From Euborellia annulipes (taxonomy: Eukaryota; Arthropoda; Insecta; Dermaptera; Anisolabididae): 64,000 nt of DNA. The position numbers were made by a program, and so were the translations under genes. The stretch covers positions 42,475 to 106,474 of the forward strand of contig JAKCPI010005674.1 of assembly GCA_023213315.1 (NCBI GenBank), read 5' to 3'. Positions within the stretch are counted from its first letter, which is position 1. Each line of letters begins with the position of its first letter. Below the pieces are notes generated by a model. It was not told where the DNA came from. It made no database searches and saw only the letters and a program-made list of their open reading frames with translations. Below, one piece after another: positions 10,771 to 24,300 of this stretch.

Positions 10771-12320
10771 TTTTCTACATTAAAATTAGAAAATAAATGT
10801 AAAAAATAGAAAAATACTAAATTATTTCTAAAACATAAAAAAATTTTAAATTTTTTATTTTACCGCCATTAGAGCATGAAGTAGACAGTAGAAAGATACT
10901 ATCTAGGATTTATATGAGAAAAAGGAAGCATATAAAAATCAAAAATATTGACATAATAAATATATTAAAATTATTTGTCAAAATTTACCAAAAATATCAT
11001 TAAAAAATAATTACTGAAAAAATTACTCTGACGAATAAAAGCCTAAATGGAAATCATCTTCAAAGAATATGAAATATTTTCAAATTTATATATGCTTTGA
11101 ATAGAAGCCTTTTGGACGCCTTCAAAAAATTAAATTTTTCTTCATTTAATAAATTTAATTAAGATAATTTTCATTCCAAATTTGATAAAAGATTGGTATA
11201 AAACCCGAACCCTTCTCTTAAATAAGCATTGTGATAAATTAAATAAGTGTAAGTGTCTTTTTATTTCGTTTTATGATCAATGTAAGAATCACATCTGAAT
11301 AACCTAGTAAAAAATTTTTATTAACTTTTTTTTATTTATTAATTAATAATACATGTTTAACAAAGTATTTCTTAAATTTTAGACGGATTCAGCTTGATGA
11401 TTTGGAAAATCCTCATCTCATTCTAAATTACTCCTTTCCAAGACATATTTTCCCTTTTTTTTTAAAAGGTAAAAATTCCATTTTTAACCAATTTTACATA
11501 AGAAAAAATAGACAAATAAAATTTGTATGTATTGTTTTATAAATTATTAAAATTGACTGATTCAGGTAAAAATTGAGGCTTATTTTATAAGCTAGCCGGG
11601 TGTGAGGGGATTTGAAACAATAAAATAATGAATCGTTTAATATAGAATATTTTATTCACATTCATTAACATTCATATACATTAAAAATATAATCATGTTT
11701 ACGTATATATTGATATGATGAAATTAGCAAATATTTTTTATACTAGTTTTATAATTTTTTTTTTTTTTTTATTTAAACTATATAATCGTGGTATGCATGT
11801 ATGTATTCTTATTTTTATATTTTTTATAACTTATACATAAACAGCCACACCACAATCCAAGTTTTATTTATATTACTTATTTAAAAAAATTTTTATAACA
11901 TTTAAAATAAAACTTTCAAATTTGATAATTGTTCTTGAAGGAAGACCCATGAAACTTAAGGCATAGTTACAATTACACAGGCCTGCGATGTAAAAATTGT
12001 TTGGAATCTAAAGAGTGATTCTTATGTATTTTCGAGTGCTAAATTCAGGAACAATTCCATCACGTACAGTTTTTGTATAAATAGATTTAGATAATTTATT
12101 GTCATGAAGTGGATTTGAACTCTAATTATCATAAAATCAGGATTACAAGCTTAACTGCTTTATCCCCTCGGCTAATCGCCTCCTTTTTTATTTATTTATG
12201 AATATTAATGCTCTCGAGGCGAATCATACCATACTATTATAGTAGGATGTTCCCTTTAGGAGTAAATACTCAGGCCTACATCAATGTTTTCTAAAATCAA
12301 ACTGATATTTTACATATTAT
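10771..12320. other. AT-rich intergenic stretch with one exon-like block
   Basis: Mostly low-complexity AT. The one block of note is 11383-11468 on the plus strand. It is preceded by CTTAAATTTTAG, followed by AAAAG|GTAAAA, and open in one frame for 28 codons (LDDLENPHLILNYSFPRHIF). It is short enough to be chance. Confidence 0.4.
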
Positions 12321-12329
12321 TTCCAATCT

Positions 12330-12793
12330 TTTAGTTCCATTTTATTTGTTTTGGAGGTGTTTGGTATGACTATGAGTCCTGACGAGATATGAAAAAGAGG
12401 ATTTTGACAGAAGAATGTGAGCAGCCAGATAGAGCATATTCGTGGGCCACTAGACAGCCTGGTTAGTAAGTTTCTAGGAAATCGCAAGGACCCTAACTTC
12501 ATGTTCATTGTTCAAAATATGCTGACTAAACTGAAAACTTTGGGTTGTTCGATGAATTTGAAACTTCACTTCCTGAAATTCCCATCTTGACTACTTCCCA
12601 GAAAACCTCGGAGTCCTGAGTGAGAACCAGGGGGAAAGATTTCAACCAAAACTTGGAAGAAATAGAGGAGTATGAAACATTAAAAAGATTGCTGACTACT
12701 GTTGGATACTGAAGAGAGGACAAAACCTACAAAGCATGAAAGCCGTAAAAGGACGCTTCAAAAAGAGGAGAATTAGGCATCATGAAGACAAAT
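12330..12793 (+). pseudogene. Decayed repeat-encoded protein common in arthropod genomes
   Basis: Translated fragments in shifting frames include SKFLGNRKDPNFMFIVQNML, LGCSMNLKLHFLKF, then FPENLGVLSENQGERFQ and IADYCWILKR. This order matches a widespread multicopy arthropod and cnidarian protein whose copies carry an FFP-N-G-VS-E-GERFHQ block followed by ADYCW-LKR. The family name and function are unknown to me; I recall it from many genomes rather than from a domain database. The copy has several frameshifts and stops and cannot make a protein. Confidence 0.6.
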
Positions 12794-13174
12794 AAACACA
12801 CATATTGTTTTTATCTTACAATAAATGGTGTAATCGATGTGATTTTTCTTTAAAGAAATTTTATTAGAAATAAAAATAAATAAAGTTTGAGTTCCATGCA
12901 ACATTTATGAAAATGCATTCCCCTCATTTTTCTTTGCATTTCTAGAAAAACCTTACGGGATGGAAAAAACCATGGTCATATTTGGATTCAGCACACCTCA
13001 AAATATAAAGTTTTGCCACCAAATTTGAAACAATTTTCGAAAATTGGAAAAACGCCGGCCTGTGATTATTATTCTGAAATTTAAAAATATCATCTTAAGT
13101 GACCCGACCTTTGAAAGGCCGATTAAGAATAAAATACCCTAAAAATGTTAATTGGGAAAGCCTGGTGTAGATAG

Positions 13175-13248
13175 ATGAACGATAAATGATAACGCTGGAG
13201 ATATTTTCAGGCCTGAAAATACCTCCAGCGTTATCATTTATCGTTCAT
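13175..13248. repeat. Near-perfect 74-bp palindrome
   Basis: Two 37-bp arms differ at one position and meet at TTTCAGG|CCTGAAA, so the strand could fold with no loop. ATACCCTAAAAATGT occurs on both sides, at about 13133 and 13247, which suggests a short duplication at the time of insertion. No other copy was seen in the window. Confidence 0.8.
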
Positions 13249-13259
13249 ACCCTAAAAAT

Positions 13260-14360
13260 GTGTAAAAAAAAAAAAAAAAAATAGTGATAGTTCAACATGA
13301 TTAAATAATGGGTCTAACAACTCACTCTCCCCACTTTTGTGGCGTACTTCATTTTTTGTTTATTCCTGTTCTAAATATAGATCTACATGTGAGTCAAGCC
13401 ATTTATAAATATACTGACATATTTATTTAAAATTTTAAAAAGTGGAGAATGTGAGATTTGTTAGACCCTTCAATTGTAGACCCCCAGAAAAAAAATTTCG
13501 AGAAGACTGATATATGAAATTCCCTCTTTCCCCAAAAATTAAATCTGGGCAGGTCTTGTTATTAAAAAAAATACACATTTTGGACCCTTTTTTTTATTTT
13601 TATAATTAATTCTTAAAAATATAATAGTAATAATATGATATTTTGAATATCGAATGGACATTTTGAATATATTGTGAAAGTTTTTCTTTCAAAATGACTA
13701 AATCTTTTTATTAATATAAACTTTTAAAAATACTTCACTTTGACTTTTGACAGACATTACAATTACTTAATTACATGAAAGAAAAATATTTTATTAAGTT
13801 ATTTATATACTTCAAAAATTTGTGAACTCTATGGTAAAACGAAGATCATTAGCACTAACTCTTTGATTTCTTATATATAAATAGCTGTATCCTTAAAATT
13901 TCATCCTCTTTTAGATATGTTCCTAAAAACAACTCTTGTAAGAAAGAATCGCTGGTTGAATTTCAATTTTCTGATTTTTTTTTATAAGAAATTTAACTTC
14001 TGAAAGCCTCGTCTCATGATCAAATTTTATTTATAATTTTATTTTTATTTTTAATTTAATTTTATAAAGATTTTTTTCTATGCCTTAATATGTTGGGCGG
14101 AAATAGTTTTTGATTTTTTTCTGTAAGGCAACCTTTATCTTTTGGATTTTTAAATCCCTCTTATAACTATGTTTTCAGACATGGATCTTCCTTACCCTTT
14201 TATTTTTATTTTTTGAATATTCTTTAGGCCCTTTCGATGAGCCGTTTAAACGCGGGTTCTGAAACAAAATTAATTTCTTATATTAGAATACAGGATATTA
14301 TTATTCGGATACTAGACGTTAGTTTTTTCATTTTGGAATTGAATTAAACTGCCCCCTCTA
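13260..14360. other. AT-rich intergenic sequence, nothing recognised
   Basis: No open frame longer than expected, no repeat shared with the window and no terminal inverted repeats were noticed. It begins with a poly-A tract at about 13263. Confidence 0.5.
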
Positions 14361-14365
14361 AAATG

Positions 14366-14830
14366 AAAAAATCTGGTGGCACAGCACACAACTTTCTCTT
14401 ACCTTCAGTAATTGAAAGTTGTGTTCTGTGCTTGTTACACCAGATTTTTTGTATCGACATATATTTAGTTTCTGTCAGTACGGTACATTCGAATTTCAAG
14501 ATGTAAAATTTATAAGTATGGGAAAATATTTATATTTTGTTACCATGGCAACCATTTCTCCTATCTTTCAATCAAGTACAGTGAGGGACAATATTAGTCC
14601 CACCCATGCGTTTTCCACTTGTGATTATTATATTGTTTTTATAAAAGAAAATGAAAATCTTTATTGGAAATTTTGTGGGTTTGAACCATGAAAGTTTCCA
14701 TTAAAAAATATATAATTTTTTTTTTTAAACAATGAAATAATCAAAAGTAGAATACCTATGGGTGGGACTTAATATTGTCCCTCACTGTACAAGAGTAAAG
14801 TGGTCTTCAGAAGATTTCAATGGATATATT
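14366..14830 (+). mobile_element. TDH repeat copy (truncated, A end), split by a MITE
   Basis: It starts AAAAAATCTGGTGG and forms the A hairpin around CTTTCTCTTACC / GGTAATTGAAAG-like sequence, then the standard body with GTTACCATGGCAAC at 14539-14552. The MITE at 14579-14787 interrupts it, and the body resumes with CAAGAGTAAAGTGGTCTTCA. The B end is missing. Confidence 0.8.
14579..14787. mobile_element. TA-flanked MITE, copy 2, inserted into a TDH repeat
   Basis: The ends match the 2736-2945 copy: CAGTGAGGGACAATATTA and its inverse. TA flanks both sides (14577-14578 and 14788-14789). Other TDH copies read AAGTACAAGAG at this point, so the empty site has a single TA and the duplication is confirmed. 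Confidence 0.88.
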
Positions 14831-14870
14831 CATTTCAACTTCTGCTCCATTTTAACGAAATTGTAATGTG

Positions 14871-14876
14871 TTTATT
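14871..14876 (-). terminator. Candidate PDFR polyadenylation signal
   Basis: TTTATT reads AATAAA on the minus strand about 165 nt beyond the PDFR stop at 15042. It is plausible, but the hexamer is common in this AT-rich DNA. Confidence 0.4.
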
Positions 14877-15041
14877 TTAGTGTTAATAAATAATGATGAC
14901 CTTAGGTCCTAAAGTTAGTACCAAAGCGCTCCCGAAATGTCGACTAAATATAATAATATAAAAATTTTTTTCTTTCTAATGGCTGCTTTATATATTGTAA
15001 TCTTCTTCAAAGGGCTTACACTTAGAATATATTATTTTTTC

Positions 15042-15314
15042 TTACTCAGGTGAGACAGGCGCTAAGGCAGGTCCCGGAGCCGAATCAATATCGCCGCGAA
15101 GAAGCCATTTGGCAGCTGGAGCCCCACTTCCGGAATGAAATCTCCTGATCATCGGTGATACTGGCGAATCAATGGGTGGTGGTGTGACCGGAGGTGGAAA
15201 TGGTGACGGTGGAATATACATCCCAGAGAGTGCAGAATGACGTCGAGTGGCAGCGCTTGGACGACGTCGTAGTGACAAATAAATGGAGATGCTCTTCATC
15301 ACAGCCAAGCGCAC
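15042..15314 (-). CDS. Pdfr: PDFR exon 12: cytoplasmic tail and stop
   Basis: The acceptor is TTTGTCTAG|GTG. It encodes [20 protein letters not shown] and then a proline- and serine-rich tail to TAA, 90 residues. The stop overlaps a good splice donor (TGA|GTAAGA, cut at 15046/15045), so a longer isoform using a further exon is possible. Confidence 0.85.
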   Translation of the reverse strand: MRLAVMKSISIYLSLRRRPSAATRRHSALSGMYIPPSPFPPPVTPPPIDSPVSPMIRRFHSGSGAPAAKWLLRGDIDSAPGPALAPVSPE

Positions 15315-18300
15315 CTAGACAAATGAATTTAAAGCACGCTGGTAAGGATTAATAAATCAGAACTGATTATTAAATATAATACACTGCCCGTCAAAAATAA
15401 TGTAAGATTTTGTGACCTGTTCTAATCTAATCTATCTTAATGATACTCTTATTTATTAAACATTTAATAAGTAAATGTAACACTAATACAAATCAATTTA
15501 ATCAATTTAATACAATTTAAATAAAATGAAAAATATGTCGATTTTCAATTTGAGGGACAAATCAACATAATCTCGAAATGTTTTTTTGGATATTAACTAA
15601 AAATTTTGCTTTTATAAGAATTTTTTAATAAAATAAACAGAGAAAAACTGAAATGGAAAGATTATCTTAAAATTTTAGAAATTTGGTCTTGACAAAAAAA
15701 TTTCGACATTTTTGTTTTTGTTTTATTTAAATTATTTATTTAAATCATTTGGGTTTGTATTAAATTTACTTAGAAATGTATAAGGCAGCGGTTCCCAACC
15801 CACTTGTGGGCCGCGGTTTTATTGTAACTGGGCCACGGAAGTCTAAGGAAAGATAAAAATTATATATATTTATATTAAATCATATACATACACTGGGCCT
15901 CAGCGTTTTTTTTACGGAAAAAGTGGGCCGCACATCAAAAAAGGTAAGGAACCACTGGTATAAGGTATTTCATATCAAATCTATATATATAAAAATGAAA
16001 TGAGAAAAACGTATGTATGTATGTATGTACACTAATACGACTAATATAAGACTTTCCTTAAAAATAGAAAGAATAAATTTTTTAGATATCATTACACTTT
16101 TACGTTAAAAAAGAGAATTTGAATTTTGAGATTTTTTATTCAAACTTGGATTTTTAATATTTAATAATTTCTTACCTCGCCATTGAGGAAGCAATATAGA
16201 AAAGCGATGAAAAATCCTTGAAAGGAGGTGAGGAAATGCGTGACATACGACCAGAGTCCAAACTCGAGAGCGGACCTCTCAAGCGGCGCCTCAGTCATAT
16301 TCACCAAATTAGTAATCCCTGAAAAATCAAATTTTCAATTAGAAATTTGTTTCTCATACTCTTGCAGAATAGCTTACTTTTTTTACCTCCATAAGCTGAG
16401 ACTGTCAAACGGTTCTAACCTAATAAATAATAAACTTCCATCTATTGCAATATTATTGAGACCCGGTAGTTAGGCAGCTCAAATGGCAGCTTGTCTGTGT
16501 GAGAAATACCTTTTCCAAAGCAGACAATAGGCCGAACGACCATTTATAACAAAAGAATAACCAAAAAAATGTATCTTTTTAATATAAATTTCAAGATACA
16601 GTGATACCTCGAGATACGTTAGGCAAGTGTCATTAAATAGCTCCGATGCACGACCAGTTGCAACTTTTTCGTAACTGGCCGTTCCTCGTATCTCAAATTT
16701 CGCTCGTATTTCAAAACAAAACTTCGCTCGCTCGACAGCTCGTATCTCAAATAGCTCAGATGTTAGGGCACTCGTATCTCGAGGTACCACTGTATATCTA
16801 AATAAAAATTATCTCAATGTTTTAATTAGAAAAAAAGTTTAGTGAGCGAATGCCATTTGGGCTGCCTAACTACTGGGCTTTAGTCTCAATACTATTGCAA
16901 TAGACTGTATCTTTGTGCTCAGATGGCATAATGTTAAAAGTCACTTTTTCTCAAAAAAATGACTTTTTTACTTTCCGAACCGTCGGTCGTTGAGGATTGT
17001 AATCATATACAACTTTGGTTCTCAAGCATTGTCATATCGTTTGCAATTTAAAAAAAAAAAAAAAAACTTTTTCATTGTTGAAATTGCTGTCATGTAAATG
17101 GTGAATTTTGCCATCTAAGCAGAGATATAATATAAGGCGTTCTATTCAAGACTTTATTTATTAAAATACTTTTTAGAATACAAAAGACCGAAAAATTAGG
17201 GACCACCTGGAAACATGTCCTACCTCTAGATCACGATCCTGAACTTGGCTATTTGAATTTACTCAAGGCGGTCCCTAATTTTTTAAACTTTTTTTTAAAT
17301 ATAAGTTAATTATCATATCGCCTGCAGAGAATCATAGTGGCGAAAGTCCGAAAATTCAATTTTTGAGTTAAGCCTACCAAACGTTGAAACGTTTTCTCTT
17401 TTGAGTGCCAAAGTGGCGAAAAAATATTTCCATTCTTTGCTATTGATTCTGGCCTATTCATCTGTTGCCCGCTCATTGAAGTAGGCCTATATATTATATT
17501 TATAAAACTTTCAAACGCTTTTTCTAGAATTGTTAAATTTCGGACTTTCGCCACTATGATTTTCAGCAGGCAATTTTCTATCTTCTATCATTGAGCAACA
17601 ATTTAGGATATATTGCATTTTTATATCGGACTGATTATGTCTAAATATTTTTGAACAATTAGTAATTTTCTATTTTTTTTTTTTTAGAAATATTATCAAA
17701 AGATTGAAGATGTTGAGGAAGAAATTGATTACATTTTAAACTTCTCTCGGCGGCAATCTAAATTCTTTGAAACTTTCATCGTATCGCTGTGTGAAATTAT
17801 TTACAAGAATACAAATACGCATTTTTTTAATGGACTGGATTACTTAATCTCTAAAAACTTCAGAGGTAACTTTGATTTTGCTATTCATTAGATTTACATT
17901 AAAATTTTGAAGGAAAATAGAAGGCTAATCTGATAAACATTCAATTTAGAAAATTGACTTTATTGAGATCAGGGTTGGGAAATGAAAATTTATTAAAAAA
18001 GAATCACGATCCGATCCGCAGAGCCTGCAATTGGAAAGTCATGATGACCAACCCAATCCTATCAGATTTTCCAAAATTGGATATATATATTTTTTTAAAT
18101 TTGATTTAAGTTTTTTTTTCGGCATCAAAGGCCTTTTAGACCTCATCCCTATTTATTACAATTGATTTGTATACACTAGTAGTTTTTTGATGGCTGTATA
18201 TTATAATATGAGGATGTGGTATATGGGCAGCCAAGGCGAAAAACAAAATAAAAACAAAATATCTATTTTTTGTCAACGTTTCGAGTGCCAATCGCACTCT

Positions 18301-21300
18301 TCATCAGGACAAAAAGTTGTCAGGTTAGTTGACATGGCAGTGTAGCAACGTTTTTACCAATTTATATTTTCATTTTTTTGTCCTGATGAAGAGTGCGATC
18401 GGCACTCGAAACGTTGACAAAAAATAGATTTTTATTTTGTTTTTCGCCTTGACTGCCCATATATCACATCCTCTATGATTTGTATACATTTTGTTTAAAT
18501 TAATGTTGAGAGGATGCAGCCAAGGAGGTTTAAACAAATGAAACACCCAATTCTCAATCGAGACATTTCGGCGAAACTTTCGATTGTGAATTGATGTTTC
18601 ATTGGTTTAAACTTAAACCTCCTTGGCTGCATTCTCGCAACTCCAACATTATCATATCTACAGCCGCAAACTCACCCACTTTTTTAAAATTAATTGGAAA
18701 ATCTATATTCTCCTTGTAATCACAAAATTTTCCATCATTTATCCAATTTTTTATTTGATCTTTTTTTTTATTATATAAATCATGTTGAGGAACAATAATC
18801 TAATGGGAATGCATATAGTTTTCTTAGGGTAGTTACATATCGACACATCCTTGCATTCAGCCTCAATGCTTGCACTATCATCGCTCTACAAGACGCTTAC
18901 CTCACGGTTCCATTATCGATGTGCGTTCATAATGGATCAGTTTACCCTGGATGTCGGATTTGCTTAGTAGAAAAGAAGAAGGGGTAGGGCGCACTGAAAT
19001 AAAAAAGAAGAGGGGCGGCCTCTCAGCCAATCACGAATGAGCGCCCACCTAGATATCAAATTTTTTGATTCCCTTCAAAGCATCGAGGGTCGACCGCGAG
19101 GGTGCGAAGTAAGTAAGCATCTAGGTGCAAGTGCTTCGTTATGAACGCTCTCATATCAATAAACGTATTTGTTTCACATCGCTGTGACATCTAGGGTGCA
19201 AGCATCGAGGGTGCAGGGCCGGAACTAGCAGATTTTTTAGGGGGGCAAAATTTAATTTGCCGCCCCCTCCTTAAAATTTTCTATACAAAATTCATATCAT
19301 TTTACCTTTTTTTTAGTAAATCTTTCTTTAATTGCCGCCCCCTGATATCTGCCGCCCGGGCCAAATGCACCCACTGCCCCCCCCCCCCTAGATCCGGCCC
19401 TGCGAGGGTGAATAATAAGGATGCGTCGATATCTAACTACCTATACTTAAACCATAATAATACTGTATATATAAATATTCATGTTCATTACCTAATAATG
19501 GTAGAAGAACGAGGGCTGCTCGAACTGCTTTTCGAACTCTTTCAATTTCGCTTGTATGTGATTGACGTAATTTGACGACTAATACACGAATTATATTTAG
19601 TAGAAACAAAAAATTAAGCTGAAAAAAATATACCAGTATAAGCTTAATTATAATATATATCCAATATAGTTCTTAACATTTATAGTTTATATCAGCGTTT
19701 CCCAAACTTTTTTAACCGCGGCCTGGTACGAGATTTTAAAATTTTTTGAGACCCACCTTATGAAAAAAAATTTATTTACAAAAAAATTTTATTTTTGAAT
19801 AAAAATCAAGTTATTTGTTTATTTAAAGAAATATGAAAAAATACCACTATTTCTAGTGTCTAACTAATGAAAAAAAAAATAGTATGCTAAATTTTTTTTT
19901 TGTTTTTACAATTTTTTTTCGCGACCCGGTAAAATCTTTTTTGGACCCGATGCCGGGTCACGACCCACACTTTGGGAATCGCTGGTCATATACTATATCA
20001 ATTATTATTATTATTATTATTAAGTACCGGTATCTTGAATCACCATGCCACGAAGAGGAGAGAGGCACATATGGAAATAATTTTTCAATCGGCTATTAGG
20101 GAAAAAACTTATTTTTTGAGATTTAAAATTATTTTTATTAGTTCTTTTAATAATAATTCATTATATAGAAACCACGTATTAATATATTGAATTAATTTTT
20201 ATTTAAATTTGATTGTCTTAAAATGGGCCAATTGAATTGCAGCATTAGCTGGGCATACACGGAGAGGTAGAACTGTCGGGTTGGACCGGGGCGGTCCAAT
20301 CTGTCGGGTCGATCCGCCACGGTTAAAACTTTCGTTATCAATTTGGCTTAAAAAAGTGGAGAGTTTGATCTGTCGGGTTGGACCGGGGCGGACCAATCTG
20401 TCGGGTCGATCCGCCACGGTTAAAACCGTCATTATCAATTTCGTTTAAAAAAACGGAGAGTTTGATCTGTCGGGTTGGACCGGGGCGGACCAGTCTGCCG
20501 GGCCGGCTAAAACCGGCACGGTTAAAACCGCCACGGTTAAAACCGTCATCACTCACAAACGTAAAGGAAAAACCCGCAGACAAACCCGTATAGTTGGCCC
20601 GCCACGGGCCAAACCGTACGTGTATGGGCAAAATCTTTGGACCGCGGCAGTTTTAACCGCTGATTTGACCAAATCCGTGGACTTTCGTCTTGACGAAAGT
20701 TTTGCCTGCCGACTAGACAGATCAAGTCAAGAAGCCATTGGAATTTCCAAGAAAAATGGAAATAGAAAATTATTTAAAAAAAAAGTAATTAATCCTTTCT
20801 TCTCCTTTAAATAAAATCTTTAATTATCTGATTCTGAAGCTGCCAAAATAGGATTTAAGGTTCCCTGAGTCCATTTAAGTAGTTTTTGGAATGATGTCTG
20901 TGTGTATGTCTGTGGTATTTTGCACACATAAACTAGATGTAAAGGTCAAGAACTGAAAAGCTTTTGGTAAACATCGGACCATTAGGGGGCGCTTTAGAAA
21001 GAGGGCCAATATTTTTTTCTTACATAACCTATAATTTTTTTTGTATATTCAGAAACTAGACTTTCTCCCGAGTAAAATGCTAGGTCTATATAATATTTGT
21101 ATCCTAATTTGCCATGACCTTAAATGATATTTAAAAAAAAATAATAATAATAAATTTGTTTTTGTGAATGGTGATTAACTAAAATATTTTAGAACATATT
21201 AATAGCTTAATTAATTAATAGGGGGGAGGGATAACTTATTTTCTTTAAAAATAAATTTGTAAAAAAAATTTTTGAAGTAACATGTCCTCCCCTACCCCCT

Positions 21301-24300
21301 CCAAAAATCGCGACTTAAAGAGATGGTCCGGGGCGGTCAAAACTGTCGCTTGTCCACTAACGAAAAGATCAGTCCGTGAGTTCGGACCGCAGTCCAATCT
21401 GTTAGATTGATGCGTGGCAGTCAAAACTGTCGCTTGCTCACTAACGAAAAGATCAGTCGGTGAGTTTGGACCGCAGTCCAATCTGTTAGATTGATACGTG
21501 GCGGTCAAAACTGGCGCGTGCTCGCCCACTAACGAAAAGATCGGATCGTGAGTTTGGACCGCAGTCCAATCTGTTAGATTGATGCGTGGCGGTCAAAACT
21601 GGCGCGTGCTCGCCCACTAACGTAAAGATAAATCCGTGCGTTTGGACCGGCACGGTCAAAACCGACGGTTCTACCTCTCCGTGTATGCCCAGCTATTGAC
21701 ATCACATTATTCGATTGTTTAGGACGAAGTTGAGCTCTCCATCTTGTCACCTTCGTCTTCCTCGAGCCTCTCACACTGAGAACCCGAACATCGATTCCAT
21801 CGTATCGTGACTTGCTGGATTTCATCATTCCACATTTCTCCTGAGGTATTTATCTTGTTTTATTTATTAATTTATTTAAAATAATTGAATTCGGGGCCGG
21901 AACTAGGAGATTTTTTTAGGGGGGGGGGGGCAAAATTTAATTTGCCGCCCCCCTCCTTAAAATTTTCAAAATAAAATTCATATCATTTTACCTTTTTTTT
22001 TAGTAAATCTTTCTTTAATTGCCGCCCGGGATGCCCGGCACATGCATCCACTGCCCCCTCCCCCCTAGATCCGGCCTTGATTGAATTACCCAAGAGAGAG
22101 TCAGATATATTGGTTGAAGGGCTGAAAATTATTTTATAATTAATAGTCTATTATTTTTTTATTTATTCTCTCCTACATTAAAAAATCAAGTTATGTTGGT
22201 ACAAGCCGCACTGAACCCTTTATTTTCTAATTTGTTGTATTTACAAAAAATAGGTTCACTTCCATAGTAAAAACTTTTCTAATCAGGTAGTAATTTTGTA
22301 TTCGCGGTTAATAGATAAAAATATTTATTACTTACCACAATGACGCCCAATCGAGGACCTTCTAAAATCCAGAAATATCGTGTTAAGTTGTAACCCCACC
22401 AACATCTGAAAAACAAAACAAAATTTTTAGAAATTAAAAAAAAATCTGCTGACTGACCACACAACATACAACTTTTGAATAGCGAAAAAATATTTAAATT
22501 ATATATTGGGTAAAATTTTCTTCAAATACAAAAATTCATATTTGCTCTAAATAAATAAATAATAATTTTATTTTTAATTGATTGAAGGAATCAATAATTA
22601 ATTTTCAACTGGTGTAACCCTTGGCTCAAGTTGAAAAATTATGATAAAATTTTATATTTACTCTATATTTTATTTTCTTAAAATAACTTAGAGTAATTAA
22701 AATTAGTTTGTCTCATGCGACAAATTATTTCAATTAGAGACGGGGTCTAAATGGCCTTCGCTGCCGAAAAAGACTTTAAATGAAATAAAAAAAAAAAAAA
22801 CTATTTTTTAGATGCTCTTTCAAAAGTAGGCTATATCAGTAAAATTTTTCGTGAAAATTGTTTATAGGTACTTTACTGATGTAGTATTTTAGTTTTTTTC
22901 AAATTCATCTTCCGTCTCTTCCATCTATAGAGGCAATGGGGATTTGCAAAGGTACATTTTAGACATTTAAAAAAATGTTTTTCAATTCATATGAAATTTT
23001 GTATTTTATTTAGGATTATCTATGGTGTACAAAATATCCAAATATGAGATTAAAATTTTGAAAAATCATAGTTTATTTCAAGCAGTCAACATTTAAAATA
23101 CAATTGAAATACACAGAGCGCCCTATGGTCAAGTTTGGAACTAAGATGCTATGGGAAACTAAAAAACTAAATATACAAGACAAGTCGACACAAAAAAATC
23201 CTGGCGTGGTACCTTGAGTAAGAGAAAGTTGCGTGAGTTTGCTGCCAGTCACACCAAATTTTTCAATTTTATTTTATTATTATAATTTATCAATCTCTTC
23301 TCCTTCAATCCCCTCCCTCTCACTCATTCCCCTCTCTCTGAACTCTTTGTTTCCCCTCAATACTTAATTAGCCAATCAGATCTCTTGGCGCCATAATTCG
23401 CCTGCTTAATAGGAAAGGCTAGAGAGCTGGAGAGGTCAGTAGTGGGCATAGATAATATAGATTGGAAAGCCTGTCAAACATGTCAAACGTTTGTTGTTCA
23501 GTCGGCCAGGTGGCGTTCGAAGCGTTGCTCCGCTCAGGCTCCGCCCACCAATATGCTCTCCCAAATCATTCTATACCAAAATATAACTTATATATATATA
23601 TTTTTTTTATTTTTTTTTTTTTTTTTTAATAAAAATTATTGTTTAATAAAGTCGAATATATATAGAAGCATAGGGTATTAAAAAAAAAAAAAAAAAAATA
23701 TAATTTCAGAGTAGAGATTTTAATTTTTTTCTCATTATAATTCACATTTATCTACATAAATAACTATAAGATACATTGCTATCATTCAAAGCTATATTCA
23801 AAAAAATATTTCCAAACAGATTTAAAAAAATTGGTTAACAAATAACATGAATGAAATTTATAATTTATACATATTACACGTGCTTTGTGAACTTGTAGAT
23901 TCTCAAATTTGTTTTTCTTTTATTAAACATCTTTTAAGATATTTTATTATTATTATTGTTTTTATTAATTTTAATTTATTTTATTTAGAAAAAAAATGGT
24001 TTATAATATTGTATATGCCATGATACAGGAAAGGAAACTAGATTGCATCGTTTTTCTGGTTCGCCAAAGGTGTTTATTAAAGCTTTTGTGGATTGTATTA
24101 TTATTATTATGGCAGTTTTTAATTATAAACCATATTTGTACAAATTATTTATTAAAAATAATATATACAAATGGGTCTATAATTAAAAACTGTCATAATA
24201 ATAATAATACAATCCACAAAAGCTTTAATAAACACCTTTGGCGAACCAGAAAAACTTTGCAATCTAGTTTCCTATCATGGCATATACAATATTTATAAAC

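Noticed and set aside
20199..21828. Several 60-100 codon open frames over the minisatellite foldback element
   Set aside because: They are repeats of the same unit in different frames, rich in R, G and P, and exist only because the array is GC-rich and stop-poor.
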